A stretch of 64,000 nt of DNA from contig NZ_PJAI02000006.1 of the NCBI RefSeq assembly GCF_002843355.2, positions 124,001 to 188,000 of the forward strand, read 5' to 3'. The notes under the pieces were generated by a model. It saw nothing but the letters and a program-made list of their open reading frames with translations, was not told the DNA's origin and ran no database searches. Of this stretch, positions 47,680 to 56,000 are shown in pieces. The stretch is from Colwellia echini (GTDB lineage Bacteria > Pseudomonadota > Gammaproteobacteria > Enterobacterales > Alteromonadaceae). Position numbers and translations under genes: made by a program. The first letter of the stretch is position 1, and the number at the start of each line of letters is the position of its first letter.

Positions 47680-48927
47680 ATGTTATTTAAACACAAAGCT
47701 TGGTTACCATTAACCAAGCTTTTTAATGTAAAAAGCAGCCAAAGTGTTAGCGGTTTATCAGCACCTTCATTGGTTGCGATATCTTTATCGATGCTTGTTA
47801 CTGGTTGTGATATTTCTTCAACGACAACCATAGTATCAACAGAAAGCGAACAATATTTACGTACCTTGTTAGCGTTGCCTGATCACATGCCAATCCCTGC
47901 TATTCCAGAATTTAATCCACTAACTCAAGAAAAAATCACCCTCGGACGCTTTTTGTTTTACGACACGCAATTGTCGGCTAATCAAACTCAGTCGTGTGCT
48001 TCATGTCATTTTCAAATTGATGCTTTTTCAGATGCGCTTGAAACGCCAACAGGTTCAACGGGGCATGTGTTAGCGCGTAATAGCCAAGGGTTAAGTAACG
48101 TTGCATATAATGCATCTTTTACATGGAGCAACGACACATTTTTGGAACTCGAAGATCAATTGAATGTACCGATTAGAGCGGATGATCCTATTGAATTAGG
48201 GGTAACGGATAGTGAACTTGCAACCGTGTTAAGTCGCTTTGAAACCGATGAGCAATATCAACAAATGTTTCAAGCAGCTTTCCCTGGGAGTGATACTGGG
48301 GTTAGCATGAATAAAATTATTTTTGCACTCGCCAGTTTTGTTCGCACCATGGTCAGCGCTAACAGTGCTTACGATGACTATGTTGTAGGAGATAAAAGCG
48401 CATTAACGGATCAACAAAAACAAGGTTTTAGTTTATTTAACGGCGAGAAGTTTGAATGTTTTCACTGTCATACAGGGATTAACTTTACGGTTTCTTATCG
48501 TGATGAAAACTCAAGTAGTGACTCGCTGTTATTTCCATTTTTTAACAATGGCTTATACAACGTAAATAATGATGGAAGTTACCCTGAAACAGATCAAGGC
48601 TTATTCGACTTATCGTCAGATCCCGCAGACAAAGGTAAATTTAGGCCGCCGTCACTACGTAATATCGGCTTAACTGCACCTTACATGCATGACGGTAGTA
48701 TTGGCACATTGCGCGAAGTGGTTGAACATTACGCCCGCGGTGGAACCTTAACCCCATCAGGAATTAACGAAGGTGACGGTAAAAACAACCCGTATAAATC
48801 AGCATTAATTACTGGCTTTACCGCAACCGACGAAGAGATTGATGCGGTAGTCGCTTTTTTAGAATCACTTAACGATTATGACTTTATCAATAATGAAAAA
48901 TTCTCAAATCCTCATCAGGGAAATTAA
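47680..48927 (+). CDS. MbnH family di-haem cytochrome c peroxidase-like protein
   Basis: A 415-residue lipoprotein (lipobox LVTGC at C43) with two c-type haem motifs, CASCH at 106-110 and CFHCH at 260-264, in a bacterial di-haem peroxidase/MauG-like frame. Conserved family parts include LGRFLFYDTQLSANQTQSCASCH, RNSQGLSNVAYNASFTW, KGKFRPPSLRNIGLTAPYMHDGS and the C-terminal VVAFLESLND. Adjacency to MbnP identifies it as MbnH, the enzyme that forms a high-valent di-iron state and oxidises the partner's tryptophan. Electrons or peroxide would be handled in the periplasm. Its stop codon overlaps the start of the next gene by one base (TAATG), so the two are translationally coupled. Confidence 0.87.
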   Translation: MLFKHKAWLPLTKLFNVKSSQSVSGLSAPSLVAISLSMLVTGCDISSTTTIVSTESEQYLRTLLALPDHMPIPAIPEFNPLTQEKITLGRFLFYDTQLSANQTQSCASCHFQIDAFSDALETPTGSTGHVLARNSQGLSNVAYNASFTWSNDTFLELEDQLNVPIRADDPIELGVTDSELATVLSRFETDEQYQQMFQAAFPGSDTGVSMNKIIFALASFVRTMVSANSAYDDYVVGDKSALTDQQKQGFSLFNGEKFECFHCHTGINFTVSYRDENSSSDSLLFPFFNNGLYNVNNDGSYPETDQGLFDLSSDPADKGKFRPPSLRNIGLTAPYMHDGSIGTLREVVEHYARGGTLTPSGINEGDGKNNPYKSALITGFTATDEEIDAVVAFLESLNDYDFINNEKFSNPHQGN

Positions 48928-50213
48928 TGCCGATGCTTGTTAATCTTATTAAAACGGTAACTTTTATTAACTCTTTAAATCTAAGCAAGTTGAACAAGGT
49001 AATAAAATACAGTGGATTAGCGCTTTTATTCTCAACGGTTCTACAACCTGTAATCGCCCATCAACCAGTGTCTTTACTTGATGAAACCTCGCTCAAAGCA
49101 TTAGCCGCATTAACCTATCGTAATAATCAAATAGTGCCTAATGGTGAAATATGGCAACCCAATGGTTTTTTAATAGGTGGTGAAGCTATACCTGCAGAAA
49201 AAGGCGCAAGTTTAGACGACATTCAGTTGCAGGGATATTTAAACATAAACCACGATTATTACGTTGCCGCTAAATTAAGTGGTCATAGTCATGATGGTGA
49301 AAGTAATGTTGAATTAGAAAATTTTTGGATGGGCACAGAGTTTTATTTGGCCGAGCAACGCTTTCAATTTGAAGGCGGAAAAATGACCACAGACGTGACC
49401 GAAACGCTGAATTATCATGCTGCTACGGGAATATTTAGCCAATCACCATTATCAGCAGAAGTTTTATTTGGCGGACACTTTAACGATATTGGTTTGCGTT
49501 TAGCGCTAATTGACTCGATGGACGAGCAACTAATTAGTGACGTTAGTAATACAGGTTATAAGTTAGGCATTGAAGTGTTTAACGGTGACAACTTTCCAGC
49601 TAGCGAAGGTGAGGGAACTGTTTCGTTATTCAGTCATGTTAATTATCAATATCAAAATTTTAGTACCACCGCTAAGTTGTGGTTGATGTACAGTGGAGCT
49701 GAGAATAGGGTAGATGATCGTTATAGTGAAGGCCATAACCATGGCGTAACTGTGATTGATGAAACCTACTTTACCGGTGATACCTTCAACACAGGTGTTT
49801 ATTTAGATGCCACTTATGATTATCAAGCATGGCGCTTTGGCACTGAATTTGAGTGGATTCAAGCGCAAGTTGATGGCCAAGTGTTTACCACTACGCAAAG
49901 CGCTAATATGGAATCAAGGTATGATGCTTATCGCTTATTAGCTTCGGTGCAAAGAGATTTACATAGTATTTATGTTGAGTATGAAATATTAACTGCACAA
50001 AATAAGTTTAGCCAAACAACCGAATTGTTTATCGACAGTATTGGTTTGAATAATAATGGTTTTGAGCCAAATCGATTTAGCGTAGCTTGGCTTTATGCAT
50101 TTCACCCTGACTTTAATCTACGAACTGAGTGGATGAGAGACGAAAGTAATAACCCGTCAGACGTTAATGACGTATTTAGCATCGGCATACAATGGCAATA
50201 CGATATTCTTTAA
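48927..50213 (+). CDS. Outer-membrane beta-barrel protein coupled to MbnH
   Basis: A 428-residue protein with an unusually long N-terminal region before the signal-peptide core (cleavage near PVIA, about residue 45), then amphipathic strands (QFEGGKMTTDVTETLNYHAATGIF, FGTEFEWIQAQVDGQVF, FSVAWLYAFHPDFNLRTEWMR) ending FSIGIQWQYDIL. It reads as a porin-like barrel of roughly 16-18 strands. His-rich loops (SGHSHDGES and EGHNHGV) could bind copper or zinc. AGGGA lies 7 nt before the ATG, which overlaps the mbnH stop. It is probably the uptake or export partner of the MbnP/MbnH pair. The family is not recognised. It could equally be a general phosphate- or zinc-type porin. Confidence 0.75.
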   Translation: MPMLVNLIKTVTFINSLNLSKLNKVIKYSGLALLFSTVLQPVIAHQPVSLLDETSLKALAALTYRNNQIVPNGEIWQPNGFLIGGEAIPAEKGASLDDIQLQGYLNINHDYYVAAKLSGHSHDGESNVELENFWMGTEFYLAEQRFQFEGGKMTTDVTETLNYHAATGIFSQSPLSAEVLFGGHFNDIGLRLALIDSMDEQLISDVSNTGYKLGIEVFNGDNFPASEGEGTVSLFSHVNYQYQNFSTTAKLWLMYSGAENRVDDRYSEGHNHGVTVIDETYFTGDTFNTGVYLDATYDYQAWRFGTEFEWIQAQVDGQVFTTTQSANMESRYDAYRLLASVQRDLHSIYVEYEILTAQNKFSQTTELFIDSIGLNNNGFEPNRFSVAWLYAFHPDFNLRTEWMRDESNNPSDVNDVFSIGIQWQYDIL

Positions 50214-50243
50214 ATACTATATTTTAACGGAATCTTAGTGCTG

Positions 50244-50600
50244 AAGAAGTTGCAAAATTTTTTGCATTTTTATTAATTTGGATTGGTATAACCATACCTA
50301 ATGGTATTCTTGATTCATTTTTTGTCGCGGTGGCGACGACACCAAAAGGGATGCTGCCTCCGGCATCCCTTTTGACTCCCTCGGAGCTGCTGCTCAAGTG
50401 TGATCCTACACTCAAAGTCATAACTTCGAAGTAACAGCGATGAATGGGCATCCATGCCCTGCATCGCTTTGTTCATCATCCATGATGAACATACGTGAAT
50501 ATAACTTTTCATTTCGGCACTTGAGCCAAGCAGACTTGGTGCTAGTTGCACTAGTTGTGCTTGGTGCCTGAAGAGAACTATACTCCTGTAGATACTTCAG
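50244..50600. repeat. Hairpin-dense non-coding stretch, possibly a dispersed repeat element
   Basis: Several perfect or near-perfect stems follow one another: TGCAAAA/TTTTGCA (50251-50266), GTCGC/GCGAC (50324-50337), the 11-bp terminator stem at 50344-50373, AGCGATG..GGGCAT/ATGCCC..CATCGCT (50436-50468), GTTCATCAT/ATGATGAAC (50471-50490), CCAAG/CTTGG, and CTGAAG/CTTCAG (50568-50573 and 50595-50600). Base composition is visibly richer in G+C than the flanks. Open frames across it look like by-products. No transposase or integrase is nearby. Confidence 0.6.
50344..50373 (+). terminator. Terminator of the mbnP-mbnH-barrel operon
   Basis: Perfect 11-bp arms AAAAGGGATGC and GCATCCCTTTT with an 8-nt loop (TGCCTCCG). 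The flanking A- and T-runs make it usable in both directions. It lies 130 bp beyond the barrel stop and is also placed to stop the convergent hydrolase gene. Confidence 0.8.
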
Positions 50601-50654
50601 ACTTTATTGTGTCAGCTAGAAGAGTATAAATTTATTATGGTGTTAATTATGGTG

Positions 50655-51647
50655 TTAATTATCAAGTGCCTGATTAAATGCTTTAGTAAAAGTGTCATAA
50701 TCTTCATATTGTGGCATATGACCTAAGCCTTCCAATTCAATTAACACAGAGCCTTTAATCTGTTCTTGGGTATCAATGCCCAATTGCTTATAATTACCTA
50801 ACTCCCGAGTTACCCCGTCTTTTAACCAACCTCTACCGGGACCTGTTTTATCTCTAGTGCCATTGATTATAAAGGTTTCACTTTTGATATCTGCAAATCT
50901 AGCGACAATATTTTCAGAAAAAATAGGGCCGTAAGTTAATGCGTTGTTCCAAGCAACTATTTGCCAATCATCACCAGCAAGTTGACCTTGAAGTGGGATT
51001 AACAGCGCTTCATAATCATTATTCCACTTGCCATCATAATAGTTTTTAATCTGGTAATTTCTGGCTTTATCTAAGGTTTTGCCTAGTTCGTTATTATAGA
51101 AAAAGTTAACGTCTTTAAATTGTGCGTATTTCCCATAATCTTCTAAACCTATCGAGTTAATCAATATTAACTTACTTACCTCATTTGGGTAATTAGCGGC
51201 AAAAGTCGTTGCTACCATACCGCCCATTGAATGGCCGACAAGTTCGATCTCTTTAATGTTTAAGCTGTCTAATAACAACTTGGTATTTAACGCCAGTTGA
51301 CCAAAACTGTATTGATAATGTTCAGGTTTTGATGATTTACCAAAACCAATTTGATCAGGAATAATAACGCGGTAATTCTTTTTTAGTAGATCGTTAGCAA
51401 CTCTTTCCCAGTAGTAACCTGAAAAGTTTTTGCCATGCAGTAATACAATAGTTTGCTTGGCATTTTTATCACCAATATCCATATAACGCATTTTTAAAGT
51501 TTGATTTTGCGAGGCAAACTCAAATGTTTTTACGGCAAACGGATAAGCAAAACCATCTAATTCTTTATTATATTTAACCGGACTGCTCGCCAATGACTGC
51601 GACATGATGGCAAAAAAGGAAAATAAAAGAATACAAAACTTTTTCAT
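50655..51647 (-). CDS. Exported alpha/beta-fold hydrolase
   Basis: A 330-residue protein with a signal peptide (MKKFCILLFSFFAIMSQSLA, cleavage near residue 20) and a classic alpha/beta-hydrolase core. The oxyanion-hole strand reads VLLHGKNFSGYYW, the nucleophile elbow GHSMGG (serine in the middle), an acid follows in FIINGTRDKTGPG and the catalytic histidine in EGLGHMPQYED. The substrate is not deducible. Relatives act on esters, haloalkanes or epoxides, and periplasmic members are often lipase- or esterase-like. It is convergent with the mbnP operon across the hairpin region. A 12-bp direct repeat (ATGGTGTTAATT) covers its stop codon. There is no strong Shine-Dalgarno sequence. Confidence 0.85.
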   Translation of the reverse strand: MKKFCILLFSFFAIMSQSLASSPVKYNKELDGFAYPFAVKTFEFASQNQTLKMRYMDIGDKNAKQTIVLLHGKNFSGYYWERVANDLLKKNYRVIIPDQIGFGKSSKPEHYQYSFGQLALNTKLLLDSLNIKEIELVGHSMGGMVATTFAANYPNEVSKLILINSIGLEDYGKYAQFKDVNFFYNNELGKTLDKARNYQIKNYYDGKWNNDYEALLIPLQGQLAGDDWQIVAWNNALTYGPIFSENIVARFADIKSETFIINGTRDKTGPGRGWLKDGVTRELGNYKQLGIDTQEQIKGSVLIELEGLGHMPQYEDYDTFTKAFNQALDN

Positions 51648-52133
51648 AGAAAACTCACTTAATAAATGGGTTGAAGCTGGAAGTACGAATATAACATTTA
51701 GGCCGAAGAATGTTGGTTATAATTTTAGAGCTTCTTTTTAGAAAAGTTTTAGGAAACCTTTTAAGCGCTATTACAGTAAAACTGGTTTTAACTGTTATTT
51801 TTAGTTTAGGACTTATTGTTCAGGAGTTATGAGAGATGTATATCAAATAAGTACATTTACTCGCTAAATAACCTAAGTGAGCGAGTTCGGCTGTTTCAGG
51901 ATTTTCTAATATTAAGCGACTAATTTATTAATCGGTATAAAAAATATACAGGCTGTCATGACCATATTATAGAAATAACGAAAATATTGTGCATGATATT
52001 CATAGTATTGAATAAATATATGAAAATGTAACAAAATAATTTGACCAACTGTGCAATTACATCAATACTGAAAGTCGATAGTTTTCACTTGTTTAAAAGT
52101 GTATCACCCCATACCAATGGATAAGCTCTTTCT
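51648..52133. other. Intergenic region between the hydrolase and sulfotransferase genes
   Basis: 486 bp of A+T-rich DNA with stop codons in all frames at short intervals. It should contain the divergent promoters for both flanking genes. I see no clear hexamers, stems or operators worth naming. Confidence 0.5.
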
Positions 52134-52952
52134 ATGACCCAATTTCACTTTATCTCAGGCCTTCCTCGTTCGGGCTCTACTTTACTTGCCGCTTTATTAA
52201 GACAAAATCCAAATTTTCATGCTGCTATGTCGAGCCCTGTAGCACCTATGATGAATAGTGCATTAGAACAAATGGGAGCCGGTGGTGAATTTTCTGCTTT
52301 TTTTGGTCAAGAAAAGCGGAAACGTATTTGCAGGGCATTATTCAGCGCTTATTACCAAGAGCAAGAAGATAAAAAGGTTATCTTTGATACTAATCGTATT
52401 TGGACTGCGCGTTTGCATCAATTAGTTGAGCTATTCGATGATGTTAAAATAATTTGTTGTGTCCGTAATCCTGCTTGGATTGCCGATAGCTTCGAAGTTA
52501 TTTATCGCAAGAACCCCTTTGATTATAGCCGCATGTATTCTCCTCAATCAAGGCAAACAGTATATTCCAGATGTGAAAGTCAAATGTCTGCTGGTGGTAC
52601 TGTAGGTAGCGCGTGGACAGCATTAAAAGAGGCTTATTATGGTGAGTATTCTGAAAAAATGCTATTGATCGACTATGACTTACTAACCCAGCACCCAGAG
52701 CGTGCTATTGAGTTGTTATATCAATTTTTAGGTTATGAAGCATTTGCACATGATTTTGATAATATCGAATACCATGAAAATGAATTCGACCAAACGCTAG
52801 GCGCAAAAGGTTTGCATACGGTTAAAAAGAAAGTGGAATTTACGCCAAGGCGTAGCATATTACCGCCAGATTTATTTCAAAAATATAGTGAAATGGCTTT
52901 TTGGCAAGACACAGCAGGTACAGCCGCAAATATTATTGCCTCTAAGAAATAA
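52134..52952 (+). CDS. Sulfotransferase family protein
   Basis: A 272-residue cytoplasmic protein. The N terminus FHFISGLPRSGSTLLAALLRQNP is the PAPS 5'-phosphosulfate-binding loop of sulfotransferases, and ICCVRNPAWIADSFEVIYRKNP fits the 3'-phosphate-binding motif. The C-terminal ERAIELLYQFLGYEAF region is typical of the Sulfotransfer_3-like branch. Bacterial members transfer sulfate from PAPS to carbohydrates, lipids or small molecules, and the acceptor is unknown here. It precedes the giant surface protein gene by 116 bp on the same strand, so sulfation of a surface glycan is conceivable but unsupported. The ATG at 52134 has only a weak Shine-Dalgarno sequence. Confidence 0.85.
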   Translation: MTQFHFISGLPRSGSTLLAALLRQNPNFHAAMSSPVAPMMNSALEQMGAGGEFSAFFGQEKRKRICRALFSAYYQEQEDKKVIFDTNRIWTARLHQLVELFDDVKIICCVRNPAWIADSFEVIYRKNPFDYSRMYSPQSRQTVYSRCESQMSAGGTVGSAWTALKEAYYGEYSEKMLLIDYDLLTQHPERAIELLYQFLGYEAFAHDFDNIEYHENEFDQTLGAKGLHTVKKKVEFTPRRSILPPDLFQKYSEMAFWQDTAGTAANIIASKK

Positions 52953-53021
52953 AGTAAGCCATAACAATACATGAGTGTTTATCTAAAATAACACGAAAAC
53001 GCACTAAAAAATATTTTACGT

Positions 53022-53036
53022 TGGGAAATTTTCCCA
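53022..53036. promoter_or_regulatory. Palindrome just upstream of the giant surface-protein gene
   Basis: TGGGAAATTTTCCCA reads as an odd-centred palindrome with 7-bp arms, 32 bp before the ATG at 53069. It could be an operator or a leader hairpin; its origin may equally be chance. Confidence 0.35.
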
Positions 53037-53068
53037 GTTGATTGATAACGAATAATTAGGAATATCCT

Positions 53069-56000
53069 ATGCACAAACATCTGTTAACGTCTATTGCTGC
53101 GGCAATGCTTCCTTTAAGTGCTCAAGGAGCTATTGCTCAAGCCAGTGGTAGTTATAGCTACCTTGGTAGTCGAAGCCGTGATGCGGCACTAAGTAGCGCT
53201 ATTCATTATAGTTCTCAACAAAGCTATAATAAGTTAGACGATAAATCAGATACCCAGCTACAGGTCATTTCCGCTCAACACTCTTTGTTTTTGACTCCGC
53301 TTTCAACATCTGAAAAAGCACTTGATTTAACTATTCAACAGCATACTCAACCTGATGAAATATTGAATGCGGATATTGAAAGAGTAAATGGACTTGAGTT
53401 GGTTGAAAATTATCAAGTTAATGAACTTATTATTATTGATCAAGCGGTACCAGATAAGCACTTATTCTACAAAGCACTTAAACCTGGTGGCGAAATACGT
53501 GAAATAGATTCTAGTAAAGATGGTTTAGAACAATTAAAAGCTATTTTAGCGAACTACCAAAACTTAAATGCTTTACATATTGTTTCTCATGCTGACGATG
53601 GAGTTGTATTCCTCGGCTCTAGCAACGTAAATGAAGAGCTTCTACGTGAAGAAGTAAACACGCTTGCTACAATGAATAAAGCCATGAAAGATGGCGCAGA
53701 TGTCTTTTTTTATGGATGTAACTTAGCTAAAAGTGAAAAAGGCGAGGCGCTACTGGAATTAATTCAAGGTGAAGCTAATGTTGATGTCGCTGCTTCGAAT
53801 AATTTAACGGGTAATATGAAGCAAGGTGGTGACTGGCAGCTCGAAATTGTTAAAGGGGATATTACGTCGGAGCAACCCTTTAGCGACATCGCTGTTAGGG
53901 ATTTTAGTCATACTTTAGCGCCAGAGGTGTATACATCCGGTTCGTTTTGTGTCGCTGGGTGCGGTACCCCTAGTACTAGTCTTACTTCCAGCGATGGGCA
54001 TTTTGTGTTTACGGGTAATGCCGACGGAAGTGGCGAGGATGTTCATGCCTATAACACTTTTCGTCCCGACGACGGTATGTACTTTGACTATCAGACAAGT
54101 ATCGACGGAGATACCACTGGTTTATTCAACTTTGCCGCAGACGGCGTCACCGTTGGGTCTTTTGAGCTTACGGAGCTTGTCTATTCTACCTACGGCGGCG
54201 GCTCCTGCAGCGGGGGCTCAGTGGTCGGATATGTGGCCGGAGGTGGAACGGTATCGAACCCCTTAACGTGGTCCGGAACCAACACTTCCGCAACGCTTTC
54301 AAATTTTAGCGGTGTGCAAATTACGCATTTTAGAGTAAGTGGCAGTGGGTGCACTACCTCCGTTTACCAAGGAATGGGCGTACGTTCTTTCACCGTGGAT
54401 AACAAGCAAGCGCCCACCGATAGCGACGGCTCCCTCACTGCTGCAGGCACAGTTTCTGAGCCTGTAGCCATCAACACCACCGTGGACAGCGCCGGCGAAG
54501 CGGTGGATGTTTTCGACTTCACTCTAAGCGACGGGGGCAGCAGCGATGGCCTCGCTATGGGGGTCAGCCAAATTGTACTTAAAGTTTCAGGTACAACAAC
54601 TGACTCAGAGCGCGAAAAGGTTACTTGGCGCTTGAATGGTAATGACGTCAGTAATGTAACCGGTGTATACAACGCTGGTGCGAATACGATTACCTTTTCA
54701 GGCTTAGGCATTTCAGTTGCTAATAGCGCTAGTGAAATTTACACCGTCAATGCTTATTACAATGACAATACCGGTATTACGGAAGGTAAAACCTTTGTAT
54801 TAAGTGTTGACGGTGATACTGATTTAACCGTTGGTAGCAGTGGCACTCAAATGGCAGCAACCTCTGCTGTTACTAATGGTGCTGGTGGCACCTTTGATGT
54901 AACGGCTAGCGCATTAGTGTTTAGTACGCAACCATCAGGCTCTGTTTCTGGATCAGTATTAACAACCCAACCCGTCATTGTGGCGCAAGATGCGTTTGGT
55001 AATACCGATATTGATTTTACCGAGACCGTTACCTTAACAGAAGCCAGTGCTGGTTCACTCATCAATGGTTCAGTGGCAGCGGTCAGCGGTGTAGCGACAT
55101 TTACTAATGTTGTTTATACCGCAACGGCAGATCAACAAAGCTTTACGCTTACCGCTAATGACCAAGATGGTGTAAGTTCAAATTTAGCGATGTTGAATGC
55201 CAATGCGGTAACTGCCGATGTTGTGGCAACTAAGCTGGTATTTAACACTCAACCGGTGCCCTTGTCAGTTAACAGCGGCGAAGCCACCAATTTCAGCACG
55301 GTTCCGGTAGTTTCTGCGCGAGATGGTAATAATGTTATCGACACTGGTTATAGTACAGGTATCACTCTTACTGAAGTTAATGGCGCCGGATCTGCGATTA
55401 TGGCTGCAACCGGTGATACCGACGGCAGTGGTGCGACGGTAACTATAACGCCAAGCTCGGGTGTATCTACTTTCACCAGTATGCAAATTACCTATACCGC
55501 CGCAGGTGGTAGTAATGAAAACTTTAATTTACAAGCCAGTTCGGGTGGTCTCGCTACGGTTAATAGTTCCCAATTTACCGGTGTGGTTGATTCTACGCCG
55601 CCTACGGTTACATCCGTAAGCTCAAATGCAGCTAATGGCAGTTATAAAACCGGTGACGTTGTTGCTGTGGCTATTAACTTTAGTGAATCGGTGGTCGTTA
55701 CGGGAACGCCACAACTCATTTTAGAAACGGGCGCAATAGATGGTACAGTTAATTACAGCAGTGGCTCTGGTTCCAGTACTTTAATTTTTAGCTACACAGT
55801 CCAATCGGGCGATAGCTCTTCAGACTTAGATTATGTTGCCACCAACTCATTGAGTTTGAATAGCGGCACAATTAAAGATGGAGCAGGTAACGCTGCGACC
55901 TTAACCCTAGCGACCCCAGGAGCTGCTAATTCATTAGGCGCAAATAAAGCTCTTGTGATCGATGGTGCCGTTCCAACGGTTTCGTCCGTTACGGTTCCAG

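Noticed and set aside
50436-50490. Integron attC site or phage attachment site
   Set aside because: The stems are perfect hairpins without the attC core sites or extrahelical bases, and no integrase gene is present.
50224-50551. Two small overlapping minus-strand frames
   Set aside because: They run through the terminator and other perfect hairpins, which explains their odd residue content. They are not believable proteins.
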